From positions 248,001 to 312,000 of the forward strand of contig NZ_JAERQJ010000002.1 in the NCBI RefSeq assembly GCF_016735115.1: DNA of 64,000 nucleotides, given 5' to 3'. Shown one piece after another: positions 52,073-60,827 of this stretch. The position numbers and the translations under genes are program-made. The notes beneath the pieces are model-generated. The model saw nothing but the letters and a program-made list of their open reading frames with translations. It did no database searches and was not told where the DNA came from. This DNA is from Aquimarina mytili. GTDB lineage: Bacteria; Bacteroidota; Bacteroidia; Flavobacteriales; Flavobacteriaceae. The first letter of the stretch is position 1; the number at the start of each line of letters is the position of its first letter.

Positions 52073-52906
52073 TTATTCTACAAGTCGGATCCCATCTTTT
52101 TCGATAGTAATTTTTCTTGCCTTATACAATGTACCTATAGCTTTCTTAAAGCTTTTTTTACTTAACTGAAATACTTCTTTGATATCTTCAGGGTCAGACT
52201 TATCATTAAGATCAATAAATCCTCCACTAGCTTTTAACTCTTTAAGAATTTGTTCAGCATTTGGCTCTATCCCTCTAAAACCGTGTCGTTGTAGTGTTAG
52301 ATCTATTTTTCCATCCGGACGTACTTTTTTAACAAACCCTTTGAGCTGATCTCCTGATGTAATTTTTTGAAAAATTTCATCAGAGTACACTAATCCTAAA
52401 TGCTTTTGATTAACAATCATATTCCAACCTTGAGGAGACGGATGTGATGCAATAAGATCTACTTCTTCATAAGGAGACAATAGAACCAATGTATTATCTA
52501 AAAAAGCATTTGTTTTACTTGAAGCGACTAGTCTATTAGTATCTTCATCAAGATACACATACACAAGATACCAGCTACCAACACGCATTTTTGAAGCCTG
52601 TTCCTTAAACGGCACGAAAAGATCTTTTTCTAATCCCCAATCTAAAAAAGCTCCAATTTCTGAAACACTTGTACATTTTAAATATGCAAATGAATTAACG
52701 GTGGCGTAGGGTTCTAATGTAGTTGCCACAATACGCTCTGAGCTATCCAAATACACAAATACCTTGATTTGATCTCCAATCTCAAACTCTTCGGGAACGT
52801 ATTTATTAGGAAGCAATACTTCGTTTCCATCTTGATCACCAAGAAAAATTCCAGGCTCTCTATCTCTTAAAATTTCCAATGTATTATGTACTCCTAATGC
52901 AAGCAT
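52073..52906 (-). CDS. CvfB-like S1 RNA-binding protein
   Basis: A 277-residue protein with tandem S1-type OB folds and a C-terminal winged helix, as in CvfB/YitL proteins. I start it at the ATG at 52906 (MLALGVHNTLEILRD) rather than the ATG at 53020, because an exact -7 box lies between them. Seen are FLGDQDGNEVLLPNKYV, GAFLDWGLEKDLFVPFKEQ, MIVNQKHLGLVYSDEIFQ, VRPDGKIDLTLQRHGF and the wHTH segment VFQLSKKSFKKAIGTLYKARKI. CvfB proteins are linked to virulence gene expression in staphylococci; here the RNA target is unknown. Confidence 0.9.
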   Translation of the reverse strand: MLALGVHNTLEILRDREPGIFLGDQDGNEVLLPNKYVPEEFEIGDQIKVFVYLDSSERIVATTLEPYATVNSFAYLKCTSVSEIGAFLDWGLEKDLFVPFKEQASKMRVGSWYLVYVYLDEDTNRLVASSKTNAFLDNTLVLLSPYEEVDLIASHPSPQGWNMIVNQKHLGLVYSDEIFQKITSGDQLKGFVKKVRPDGKIDLTLQRHGFRGIEPNAEQILKELKASGGFIDLNDKSDPEDIKEVFQLSKKSFKKAIGTLYKARKITIEKDGIRLVE

Positions 52907-52921
52907 TTTTAACTTTTTGCG

Positions 52922-52929
52922 CAAAGATA
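52922..52929 (-). promoter_or_regulatory. -7 box of the CvfB-like gene
   Basis: TATCTTTG on the minus strand matches TAnnTTTG exactly, 16 bases before the ATG at 52906. Its presence inside the longer open frame argues for the shorter protein. Confidence 0.45.
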
Positions 52930-53055
52930 CTTTTTTAATCTTCTCTTTACTCGATAATCGAGATTTAAATGCTACGAGGCATTCCTCAAAATCAAAATTA
53001 TTTTCCAACCGATGCCTCACGAGCTTGCCCCGAAGTAGTTCACTTGATTTTAAGC

Positions 53056-53085
53056 AAAAAAGGCATTCATTATGAATGCCTTTTT
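53056..53085 (-). terminator. Terminator of the DUF2853 gene
   Basis: AAAAAGGCATTCA and TGAATGCCTTTTT form a 13-bp stem around a 3-4 base loop, with T-runs in both directions. It lies 20 bases after the DUF2853 stop. Confidence 0.9.
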
Positions 53086-53104
53086 AAAATGTTGATATCT
53101 TATT

Positions 53105-53446
53105 CTATTTATAAACAGACTCTTTACCGAAATGCTTTGTTAAAAGATAATAAACAACAGCTCTATACTTATTACGGTTTGATTTACCATACTTTTCAAT
53201 TACAGACGCAATTGCTTCGTCTAATTTAGGTCCATCAGAAAGACCAAGTTTCTTCATTAAGAAGTTTTTCTTTACCGTATCTAATTCTTTTTGGTCACTC
53301 CCCGACACTGTAGCAGCATCAGCATTATAAATTGAAGGCCCACATCCGATAGTAACTTTGGTTAAAAGATCCATATCAGGTGTTTGACCAATTTTATCTT
53401 TAATATCAGAAGCATATTTTGCTATTAATTCGTCTCTTTTACTCAT
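53105..53446 (-). CDS. DUF2853 protein
   Basis: A 113-residue helical protein (RDELIAKYASDIKDKIG, DMDLLTKVTIGCGPSIYNADAATVSGSDQKELDTVKKNFL, then NKYRAVVYYLLTKHFGKESVY). I recognise DUF2853, widespread in Bacteroidota and Proteobacteria; function unknown. It is the only gene between a strong terminator and an exact -7 box at 53490-53497, so probably monocistronic. Confidence 0.88.
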   Translation of the reverse strand: MSKRDELIAKYASDIKDKIGQTPDMDLLTKVTIGCGPSIYNADAATVSGSDQKELDTVKKNFLMKKLGLSDGPKLDEAIASVIEKYGKSNRNKYRAVVYYLLTKHFGKESVYK

Positions 53447-53489
53447 AAGATGATAATGTTTTAGGTTTAAGTTAATCTCATTTGTTTCT

Positions 53490-53497
53490 CAAATATA
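53490..53497 (-). promoter_or_regulatory. -7 box of the DUF2853 gene
   Basis: TATATTTG on the minus strand is an exact TAnnTTTG match, 44 bases before the DUF2853 ATG. No standard -33 TTG visible. Confidence 0.35.
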
Positions 53498-53548
53498 GAG
53501 TATTTATAATGGAATTTTAAGTTGAAAAATTGTTTTACACCCAACAAT

Positions 53549-55273
53549 TTAGACAAAACACCTGAAATAATCGATTAAAGTACTATCATTTTCTTTTCTC
53601 GGTGTAAAAATCTCTAGTAATTGCGAAGAATCGTTATGAATATACATCTGCTGAATCCCATTATTTACTTCTTCTAAAGTAATAGCCTTATTATACTCTA
53701 TACCGTACATTTTGCATAAATGCTCGGCCGAAAGGTTATGAATAGTTTCAAAAAACTGACTAAAGTTATCACTTTCTTCTTTACCGGGTAGGATTCTAAA
53801 AATTCCTCCTCCTCCATTATTAATCAAAATAATTTTGAAATTTGATGGTATGTAAGCATTCCATAATCCATTACTGTCATAAAAAAAGCTAAGGTCACCT
53901 GTGATAAGAGTTGTAGGCGTACCAGATGCTAATGCTGCTCCAATAGCAGTGGATGTGCTACCATCAATACCACTTGTACCTCTATTACAAAAAACCTTAA
54001 AAGAAGGGTGTAATGAAAATAGTTGCGCATACCGAACGGTTGAACTATTACTTAATTGTATCATCTGATCCTCTGGTATATTATCGAATATCGCTTCAAA
54101 CACAGTCAAATCTGTAAAAGAAGATTGTTTAAGAAATTCAGCATGCCGCATTCTTCTATGATCTCTCACGGCAACCCATGTGGATTTATAGTTGCCTTGT
54201 ATCGTATTTGTTTTAGGCAAGAAATCTGAAAAAAAAGAATTTACATCTAGTCTAATATGTTCTGTAAGGCAAAAATAAGTATCAAAGGCTTTTTTTTCAT
54301 CTACATGCCAGTGGGATTTTGGTTGATATTCTCTTAAAAACGCCTTGATTCTTTTTGAAATCACCATACCTCCAATTGTTAAAAGAATATCTGGTTGCAA
54401 ATTTTCAAACTCTTCTTTAGTAAGCGATGTAATTAATTGATCAATACAATTAATATGGGATGAATGATGTATATTAGATGTTGTCTCAGTAAGCACTAAA
54501 ACCGAAGGATCGTTTGCAAAATAATCTATCCATTGTTGATCAATTTTCTCTGGAGAGTTAACTCCGACAAGTACCATTTTACGAGTTGCTTGATTCCACT
54601 CTTTAATCATTTTAGAATGTAAATCATCAGAAATAATATACTGGGGATCCTCTATAGGTATATTTTTAGGAAAAACAGTTGGCTGATCAACTTTATCATA
54701 CAAAGGCTCATAAAAAGGTACATTAATATGAACGGGGCCTTTTTTTTCTATAGCCCTATTAAGTGCCAGATTAATTTCTCTCTCATTATGTTTTTGTGCT
54801 TCTCGTTGTTTCTGTCTTATTTTAATATCCTTAACCTTGGTTTCGGCTACAACCTCAGAATACAAATTTGCAGAATATAAAATATGATTTTCAAATACAT
54901 TTTTTTGACGTATAGTTTGCCCATCACCAATATCAATTCTTTCAATAGGGCGATCCGCGCTAAGCACCACTAATGGAATATCGCTATAAAATGCTTCAGA
55001 AATTGCAGGATAATAATTTAAAAGAGCACTACCAGAGGTACATACAAGTGCTACTGGTTTTTGAATCTGCTGTGCAATCCCCAGAGCAAAAAATGCTGCA
55101 CATCGCTCATCGACAATGCTATAACATTTCATCTCGGGATGCTCACTAAATCCAATGGTAAGAGGAGCATTACGAGATCCTGGTGATATAACTATATGAT
55201 GAATCCCTTTTGCTTCGCATAAAGCAACTATAGTTTGTGCTAAGGGAATTTTGGAATATAAACGTTTTTTCAT
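53549..55273 (-). CDS. menD: SEPHCHC synthase
   Basis: Thiamine-diphosphate enzyme that joins 2-oxoglutarate and isochorismate in menaquinone synthesis. The 574-residue protein has the N-terminal ThDP-partner motif IVISPGSRNAPLTIGF near 27-42, ALVCTSGSALLNYYPAISEA, and the C-terminal ThDP/Mg segment FCNRGTSGIDGSTSTAIGAA with LITGDLSFFYDSNGLWNA and NNGGGGIFRILPG. Length is typical. It follows menF by 55 bases in a thioesterase-menF-menD operon and ends 102 bases before DUF2853. Confidence 0.97.
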   Translation of the reverse strand: MKKRLYSKIPLAQTIVALCEAKGIHHIVISPGSRNAPLTIGFSEHPEMKCYSIVDERCAAFFALGIAQQIQKPVALVCTSGSALLNYYPAISEAFYSDIPLVVLSADRPIERIDIGDGQTIRQKNVFENHILYSANLYSEVVAETKVKDIKIRQKQREAQKHNEREINLALNRAIEKKGPVHINVPFYEPLYDKVDQPTVFPKNIPIEDPQYIISDDLHSKMIKEWNQATRKMVLVGVNSPEKIDQQWIDYFANDPSVLVLTETTSNIHHSSHINCIDQLITSLTKEEFENLQPDILLTIGGMVISKRIKAFLREYQPKSHWHVDEKKAFDTYFCLTEHIRLDVNSFFSDFLPKTNTIQGNYKSTWVAVRDHRRMRHAEFLKQSSFTDLTVFEAIFDNIPEDQMIQLSNSSTVRYAQLFSLHPSFKVFCNRGTSGIDGSTSTAIGAALASGTPTTLITGDLSFFYDSNGLWNAYIPSNFKIILINNGGGGIFRILPGKEESDNFSQFFETIHNLSAEHLCKMYGIEYNKAITLEEVNNGIQQMYIHNDSSQLLEIFTPRKENDSTLIDYFRCFV

Positions 55274-55328
55274 TCAGAGAGCTAAATTACAATATCGGAA
55301 TAATTTACCCCAATCTTTTGAATGTAAA

Positions 55329-56414
55329 TTAAAACAAAACGTTTTTCATGGTTGCAGTTTTCCTTACAGTTTCTTCCCATTCTTTGTCTGGATCTGAATC
55401 TTTAGTGATACCGCCGCCTATATAAAGACTTATGTTTTGATCCTCTATTTCCATACAACGAAGATTGACAAATAAATTGGATGTTGTTTTTTTATCGCTC
55501 TGTATATTTAGTTCCCCTAAAAATCCAGTATAAAATTTTCTATCATACCCTTCATTCCTCAAGATAAAAGATTTCGCCTCGTCTTTAGGCAATCCACAAA
55601 CTGCAGGCGTGGGGTGTAATACTTTGATTACATTTTCTATCTCTGATACCTCTGAGTTTAAATCTCCTTTGATATCTGTGCGTAAATGTAATAATGTTCC
55701 TGCCCTGTGGGTATAGGTTTTTGATGAAATAATATTACTAGAAATAGGTGACAATGCTTTTACTATAAATTCTGTCACAATTTCTTGTTCTTCAATTTCT
55801 TTATCATCCCAAGTTGCATCTCCATTAGATTGATATGCTTGCGTTCCTGCCAACGCCATGGTAGAGAACTGATCATTTTGGACATCTAATAATGTTTCGG
55901 GTGTTGCCCCTAACCACATACCTACTTTCGGGTGATACCACAAATACACAAAAGCTTTTGGATATTTTTCTACCAACCTTTTAAAAATAAACAAAGGATT
56001 TGCTTCAGGGCTTTTGACTTCTTCTTTTCGAGATAGAACTACTTTTTTTATACTACCTTGTTTAATATTTTGAATTGCTTTATTAACCAGTAGTCTATGT
56101 CTTTCTTTTGTTTCCTGTTTATCCAAAGCATCCTCCTCTACATCTACAAAGACATTTACTTTTTGAATTGAGCCAGGCGTAATATCAACGCTATAGTGTA
56201 CACTTTTATCTAAAGGAATTAGCACATCTTTTTTAGCGTTATCAAATGGAGCAAAAATAAAACCGGATTTGAAATCATCATCCAATTCATACCATAAGTC
56301 GTTTTGCTGAAGAAAACACTGTAATTGGTTTTTGGCAGCTTTTTTATACACAACAAAAGGCAATTCTTGATCTAACTGTTCTTGAATGTTAGCATAAACA
56401 TCTTCTACGTTCAT
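55329..56414 (-). CDS. menF: Isochorismate synthase
   Basis: Converts chorismate to isochorismate, the entry to menaquinone. The 361-residue protein is a chorismate-utilising enzyme: KQGSIKKVVLSRKEEV near 117-132, WLGATPETLLDVQNDQFSTMALAGTQ near 168-193, EIEEQEIVTEFIVKALS, and the C-terminal VLHPTPAVCGLPKDEAKSFI with the magnesium-binding YIGGGITKDSDPDKEWEETVRK. No siderophore genes accompany it, so the MenF reading is favoured over an EntC-like role. It sits 1 base after the thioesterase. Confidence 0.93.
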   Translation of the reverse strand: MNVEDVYANIQEQLDQELPFVVYKKAAKNQLQCFLQQNDLWYELDDDFKSGFIFAPFDNAKKDVLIPLDKSVHYSVDITPGSIQKVNVFVDVEEDALDKQETKERHRLLVNKAIQNIKQGSIKKVVLSRKEEVKSPEANPLFIFKRLVEKYPKAFVYLWYHPKVGMWLGATPETLLDVQNDQFSTMALAGTQAYQSNGDATWDDKEIEEQEIVTEFIVKALSPISSNIISSKTYTHRAGTLLHLRTDIKGDLNSEVSEIENVIKVLHPTPAVCGLPKDEAKSFILRNEGYDRKFYTGFLGELNIQSDKKTTSNLFVNLRCMEIEDQNISLYIGGGITKDSDPDKEWEETVRKTATMKNVLF

Positions 56415-56415
56415 A

Positions 56416-56841
56416 CTACTTGTTTTTTGGAAGTGAAATGGTCGTTAATTTAATGACTGAGATCAGGTTCTCTTCTTCATCTCGGATTTTTATGCTCCAA
56501 AGTTGCGTAGTTCTTCCTCTATGTATAGCTTCTGCTTTGGCAAACACATATCCCTCTTTAACACTCTTAACATGATTTGCCGAAATTTCTATTCCTCTAA
56601 TAAAAAAATCCTTCGAATTCAAGAAGATATAAGAAGCCGCACTCCCCACACTCTCTGCCAAAGCTACCATAGCACCGCCATGCAACACCCCATCCGGTTG
56701 GTGTACTTTTGGAGTTACCGGCATTTTGGCTATCAAATAGTCTTCTCCTACTTCAGAAAAAGATATCTCTAATGTTTCTAAAAGTGTGTTGGGGCACATT
56801 TTTGCGCATTGTTCTAATATTTCTTTTTTGTTAAGATGCAT
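56416..56841 (-). CDS. PaaI-type hotdog thioesterase, candidate DHNA-CoA thioesterase
   Basis: A 141-residue hotdog thioesterase: DYLIAKMPVTPKVHQPDGVLHGGAMVALAESVGSAAS carries the HGG motif and a Glu at the catalytic position, followed by GIEISANHVKSVKEGYVFAKA and RTTQLWSIKIRDEE. It directly precedes menF and menD with a one-base gap, so I infer it hydrolyses DHNA-CoA (the MenI step) in the same pathway. An unrelated acyl-CoA substrate is possible. It is divergent from the TetR gene, sharing an 88-base promoter region. Confidence 0.85.
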   Translation of the reverse strand: MHLNKKEILEQCAKMCPNTLLETLEISFSEVGEDYLIAKMPVTPKVHQPDGVLHGGAMVALAESVGSAASYIFLNSKDFFIRGIEISANHVKSVKEGYVFAKAEAIHRGRTTQLWSIKIRDEEENLISVIKLTTISLPKNK

Positions 56842-56910
56842 TTGTGTTTTTAAAATTTTAAGTAAAAATAAACAATGGCTTTTAAAAATTCTAACTATAT
56901 TTATTATTTT

Positions 56911-56924
56911 AACGAACGTTCAAT
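56911..56924. promoter_or_regulatory. Palindrome, candidate TetR operator
   Basis: AACGAACGTTCAAT centres on the perfect palindrome GAACGTTC (56914-56921), 8 bases upstream of the TetR ATG. Outer bases match less well (5 of 7 per half-site). Position fits autorepression and possibly repression of the divergent thioesterase-menF-menD operon. Confidence 0.4.
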
Positions 56925-56929
56925 AAAAT

Positions 56930-57496
56930 ATGCCTAAAATCAAAACCTCTAAAGAAGAAGTCTTAAAAAAGGTAATTCCGGTACTTAGAAAAAAAGGTGT
57001 TTCTAAAAGTAGTATGAGCGAGTTAGCTAAAACTTGCGGTATTCAGAAATCACATTTCTATTACTATTTTAATAATAAAGAAGAATTAATAGAGGAGGTA
57101 CTTTCAACCGTTTATAGTTACTTTAAACACAACCTGTTTAAAATCATTGCCAGTACCTCCTTATCTCTTCCAGAAAAAGTCGAAAGTATGAAACAACTTA
57201 TGAATAAGATATTTAGGATAGCTGATGGTGGGTGCATTATGGCAAATACAGCACTTGAAACTATCCATCTTAATCCGACATACAAAAAAGAAATACAATC
57301 TTTTTTCAGTGATTTTATAACTGGTTTGCAGCAATTATTAGAGACTAATTACTCTTCTGAAGAATCAATAATATTGGCAGAGCAAATGGTACAGGATATT
57401 GAAGGTGGCATTTTATTAACGCAAATCTATGAAGACCCTAAGTACTTGAATAATGCTATCGCCAGAATGGAAAAAATAATATTACTTAAAATATGA
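56930..57496 (+). CDS. TetR/AcrR-family transcriptional regulator
   Basis: A 188-residue repressor with an N-terminal HTH: EEVLKKVIPVLRKKGVSKSSMSELAKTCGIQKSHFYYYFNNKEELIEEVL near 8-56. The ligand-binding C-terminal helices contain CIMANTALETIHLNPTYKKEI, as in the TetR_C groups that sense small organic molecules. It overlaps the first alpha/beta hydrolase by four bases (57493-57496), so it is co-translated with it and likely regulates the hydrolase genes. Confidence 0.93.
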   Translation: MPKIKTSKEEVLKKVIPVLRKKGVSKSSMSELAKTCGIQKSHFYYYFNNKEELIEEVLSTVYSYFKHNLFKIIASTSLSLPEKVESMKQLMNKIFRIADGGCIMANTALETIHLNPTYKKEIQSFFSDFITGLQQLLETNYSSEESIILAEQMVQDIEGGILLTQIYEDPKYLNNAIARMEKIILLKI

Positions 57497-58311
57497 AATT
57501 ATATTATAAACTCATGAAGAAGCCATTTTTTGGAAGATTCATGGTCGAATGGAAAAATCCGCTGCCTTTAGCTTCACAAAATGATTGGACTGCCATATCT
57601 TTTCATAGTAATTCTGGAGCATTACTAAAAGGGCTATATGCAAGCTCTAAACTAGATGTTACTAAAGCTACTATTGTTTTAGGACACCCCATGGGTAAGG
57701 ATGCCAAAGGATATTACTTAAAAAATGGATATACTGATATCCTTAGAGATAACGGTTATAATGTTTTGGTTTTTGATATCAATGGATTTGGAGAAAGCGA
57801 AACTGGAAATTTCTTTTATCACAAAGATATTATTTCAGCTGGAAAAGTAGCCAAAGAAGTGTTTCCTGATGTTCCGTTAGGGTATTTAGGAATATCCCTT
57901 GGAGGGCAATGGGCAACAATAGCATTTGCAGAGGATCATAACTACGAATTTGCTATTGTAGAAAGCGCAGCAAACACTCTTGAAGAATTTTGGGTGAAAT
58001 TTCCGTTAGCAAATAACGTTTTAAAACTTATGGGATTTCTAAATCCCGGGCTTAAAAAAGAGATTCGTATGATCGATAGAATCAAAGGAGCTCATAGCCT
58101 TAAAAATATCCTTTTCATCTACCTCGACAATGATGAATATATAAAAAATGATGCTGGAGATCTTTTCAGTAAGGCTATACCTATACCATCAGATGTTCAC
58201 ATCTTTTCTAATGCAAAACATGCGCAAATACCAAAATCTCCTCATCGTGATCAATATTTCAATAAGATCATATCCTTCTTTGACGCTCAGATAAAAACAC
58301 AAATACAATAA
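57493..58311 (+). CDS. Alpha/beta hydrolase (first of three)
   Basis: A 272-residue alpha/beta hydrolase. The nucleophile is Ser135 in LGISLGGQW (G-x-S-x-G), the acid and base are likely in the region YLDNDEYIKND and FSNAKHAQIP, and the oxyanion segment is VLGHPMGKDAKG. There is no signal peptide, so it acts in the cytoplasm. Pattern VLVFDINGFGESETG is DLH/abhydrolase-like. Substrate unknown. It starts within the TetR gene, and the second hydrolase follows 4 bases later, so the three genes form an operon. Confidence 0.85.
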   Translation: MKLYYKLMKKPFFGRFMVEWKNPLPLASQNDWTAISFHSNSGALLKGLYASSKLDVTKATIVLGHPMGKDAKGYYLKNGYTDILRDNGYNVLVFDINGFGESETGNFFYHKDIISAGKVAKEVFPDVPLGYLGISLGGQWATIAFAEDHNYEFAIVESAANTLEEFWVKFPLANNVLKLMGFLNPGLKKEIRMIDRIKGAHSLKNILFIYLDNDEYIKNDAGDLFSKAIPIPSDVHIFSNAKHAQIPKSPHRDQYFNKIISFFDAQIKTQIQ

Positions 58312-58315
58312 AAAA

Positions 58316-59167
58316 ATGGAATCATACACTGTTAAATCCTTTGATGGATATCCTATTTCGGTTCATGAATTCACTCCGCTGAAACCTAATAACAAAACAA
58401 TCGTATTTGCTCCAGCGGTAGCTGTTCCGCAAAAATTTTATTTCAGTTTAGCTGAATACTTAACAAATAAGGGGTGTAATGTTTTTACTTTTGATTATCG
58501 AGGTATTGGGAACTCTATGTCAAAAAGTATTCAATCTCTTAAGGCACATGGTTTTTTCTCCTGGGCTTCAGATTTTAAAGCTGTCTCAAAACACGCAAAA
58601 GAAGAGTACCCCAACAACCAGCAATATTTGATTGGTCATAGTTTTGGTGGAAACAGCATTGGCTTTAGCGATGGATATCAGTATTATGACAAATACCTTA
58701 CTATTGCTTCACAGTTTGGTTTTTACAAACATTTTACATTAAAAATGCAGCTGCTCATCTATTTAAATTTTAAGTTTTTTGTTCCGATTACTACCAGTGT
58801 TTTAGGATATTATCCTTCTAGTTGGTTTGGATTAGGAAGACCTTTAACCACAAGAGCTGCAAAGGACTGGACTACGTATTTATTGCATCCTGATTCTATG
58901 TTACATTTTACCGAAAGTAGATCAATAACCTATTACCAAGAAATTAAAGCACCAATGCTGTTAGTTAGTATTGAAGATGATTTGTTCGCTCCAAAAAAAT
59001 CGGTAGACATTTTAGGCGAAAGAGTGTACTGCAATGCCGATGTAAACAGAAAACATCTTAAGCCATCAGAGTACAACTTAAAAACTATTGGTCACTTTGA
59101 TTTTTTTAGAAAGAAAAATCAAGATACCTTGTGGCCACTAGTTAATCAATGGTTTGATCTTAACTAA
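58316..59167 (+). CDS. Alpha/beta hydrolase (second of three)
   Basis: A 283-residue alpha/beta hydrolase with nucleophile Ser109 in YLIGHSFGGNS and a putative catalytic His in TIGHFDFFRKK near 262. The start SFDGYPISVHEFTP and VFTFDYRGIGNSMSKS are typical of the YheT/lysophospholipase-like group. It shares only the fold with the first hydrolase, not close sequence, so the pair is not a recent tandem duplication. Cytoplasmic. Substrate unknown. It lies 4 bases after the first hydrolase and 32 bases before the third. Confidence 0.85.
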   Translation: MESYTVKSFDGYPISVHEFTPLKPNNKTIVFAPAVAVPQKFYFSLAEYLTNKGCNVFTFDYRGIGNSMSKSIQSLKAHGFFSWASDFKAVSKHAKEEYPNNQQYLIGHSFGGNSIGFSDGYQYYDKYLTIASQFGFYKHFTLKMQLLIYLNFKFFVPITTSVLGYYPSSWFGLGRPLTTRAAKDWTTYLLHPDSMLHFTESRSITYYQEIKAPMLLVSIEDDLFAPKKSVDILGERVYCNADVNRKHLKPSEYNLKTIGHFDFFRKKNQDTLWPLVNQWFDLN

Positions 59168-59199
59168 ATACACTATCAATAAAATTATAGCGAGCACAC

Positions 59200-59838
59200 A
59201 TGAATTCTGAAGAAAAAAAGGTATCCTACCAAACCACCAACTCCTACTCTACTTTAAATCAATTAACCGATAAAACAAAAAATGTATGGCTAGTTTTTCA
59301 TGGTATTGGATATCTAAGCCGATATTTTATTCGATTATTTGAGAATATGAATAAAGAAGAAAATTATTTCATTGCTCCGCAAGCCCCTTCAAAATATTAC
59401 AAAGGCGAGGATTACAGGAGAGTTGGTTCTAGTTGGCTCACCAAAGAAAATACAACAGCCGAAACTGAAAACGTACTAAGATACGTTGATGCTATAGTAG
59501 AAAATGAAAAAATCCTGAAACAAACAAACTTTATCGTTTTGGGATATTCTCAAGGAGTAAGTATAGCCAGTCGTTGGATCGCTAGTCGAAAAATTAAGTG
59601 TAATGCGTATATAATGATATCTGGCGGCTTTCCGAAAGAATTACATAAAGAAGACTTTGATTTTCTAACACACACCACAAAAATCACACATATTGTTGGA
59701 GCTGAAGACCCATATTTTGAAATCGAAAAAGTTGAAGCCGAGAAAGAAAGGGTGAAACAAATTTTACCTCAGATCCAATTTAAAACACATCCTGGTGGTC
59801 ATGAATTAAATCTAGAATCCATAAAAGCCATACTGTAG
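59200..59838 (+). CDS. Alpha/beta hydrolase, phospholipase/carboxylesterase-like (third of three)
   Basis: A 212-residue hydrolase of the serine-esterase (Est/YpfH-like) group: LVFHGIGYLSRYFIRLFENM, FIAPQAPSKYYKG, nucleophile Ser117 in VLGYSQGVSIA and catalytic His in HPGGHELN near 202-209. No signal peptide. It resembles short carboxylesterases acting on acyl-ester or acyl-CoA bonds. It closes the TetR-hydrolase run and is followed by a 78-base gap before the secreted JAB-like gene. Confidence 0.88.
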   Translation: MNSEEKKVSYQTTNSYSTLNQLTDKTKNVWLVFHGIGYLSRYFIRLFENMNKEENYFIAPQAPSKYYKGEDYRRVGSSWLTKENTTAETENVLRYVDAIVENEKILKQTNFIVLGYSQGVSIASRWIASRKIKCNAYIMISGGFPKELHKEDFDFLTHTTKITHIVGAEDPYFEIEKVEAEKERVKQILPQIQFKTHPGGHELNLESIKAIL

Positions 59839-59916
59839 GATTTGAGTTTGGTATTGATTTTTTTCTTAAATTTAAGAGAACAAAAAAAGTAATTTACCCT
59901 TTTATTACAATCTCTT

Positions 59917-60798
59917 ATGAATATTTTATATTGTAAAATATCACTATTGGCATGCATGCTATTCCTAAATTCTACCACAAACCTCTACTCTTTTCATAAT
60001 AATAAAGATGGAATAATTAGTATATACATAAATCACATCAGCGACATTTTTTATTCAAAATTTGACCAAAAACACCTTACATTTTCTCAGGTAAACAAAT
60101 ATGGTGACGATTATATCGATCGATTAACCGGTGAAGTATTAGGAAGAGACAGGGCTGGTACTACTAACTTAAGGGTAATTGATAAAAGAGAATGGGATTT
60201 TGTAATCGAAGAAAAAGGCGGACCTAAATCTAAGGAAGGAGTAAAAGAACTTCATAAAAATAGTTATATCATTGTTTTTGACGAAAACCAGATACAAAAA
60301 GAGATACAGTTGCTAGGTGAAGATACAGCTCTAGAAGGCCTTGAACATCAATTATATATTGTACTAGATGTAAATAGCGGTCAAGTTTTTGCGAAACGAG
60401 AACTAAGCCCAAACAGAATATTTAAAACACAGTCTATTATAGAAACCTATAAAATTGGAAAGACAGGCGCGCCAAGAGTAGCCGAAGGTTTAATGTTATT
60501 AGCCGAGGTACATGGGCATCCAAAAACCTTAAATTTTTATGAAATAAATATTGAAGCAGCATCAGAGATTGATAAAGAAGTGGCTCGTGATCTTAATATC
60601 AATATTTTTGTAGTTGATGCTTTTGATACTAAAATAGACAGTAATTTTCCTAGAGCAATCCATAAGGTTAACAAAATGGGGCACTTAGAAACATGGGTAG
60701 GTCAAACCATTGGAGGTGATAATAACAACACTTTCAATTTTACAGCGTATTTGTCTAGCACATTAAAAGAAAGTAAGAAGCGAAAAGAAAATATTTAA
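59917..60798 (+). CDS. Secreted protein with JAB-like (metallopeptidase-fold) domain
   Basis: A 293-residue protein with a hydrophobic N-terminal segment (residues ~6-20) fit for a signal peptide. The segment DYIDRLTGEVLGRDRAGTTN (residues 65-84) resembles linkers that precede polymorphic-toxin domains in Bacteroidota. The C-terminal half has JAMM-like residues: His199-Gly-His201-Pro202 in VHGHPKT and Ser216-x-x-Asp219 in ASEID, with candidate Glu143; the spacing from HGH to the Asp is longer than in classic JAMM enzymes. It could be a deubiquitinase-like or toxin-type metal hydrolase, or inactive. No immunity gene is obvious next to it. Confidence 0.6.
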   Translation: MNILYCKISLLACMLFLNSTTNLYSFHNNKDGIISIYINHISDIFYSKFDQKHLTFSQVNKYGDDYIDRLTGEVLGRDRAGTTNLRVIDKREWDFVIEEKGGPKSKEGVKELHKNSYIIVFDENQIQKEIQLLGEDTALEGLEHQLYIVLDVNSGQVFAKRELSPNRIFKTQSIIETYKIGKTGAPRVAEGLMLLAEVHGHPKTLNFYEINIEAASEIDKEVARDLNINIFVVDAFDTKIDSNFPRAIHKVNKMGHLETWVGQTIGGDNNNTFNFTAYLSSTLKESKKRKENI

Positions 60799-60827
60799 CC
60801 CTACTTACTTGTTGAACTTCAGTCTTT

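Noticed and set aside
52907..53020. N-terminal extension of the CvfB-like protein
   Set aside because: An exact -7 box lies inside it and the family-like sequence starts at MLALGVHNTLEIL.
59868..59890. CTTAAATTTAAG palindrome before the JAB-like gene
   Set aside because: Short AT-rich palindrome with no T-run in the right direction; no support as terminator or operator.
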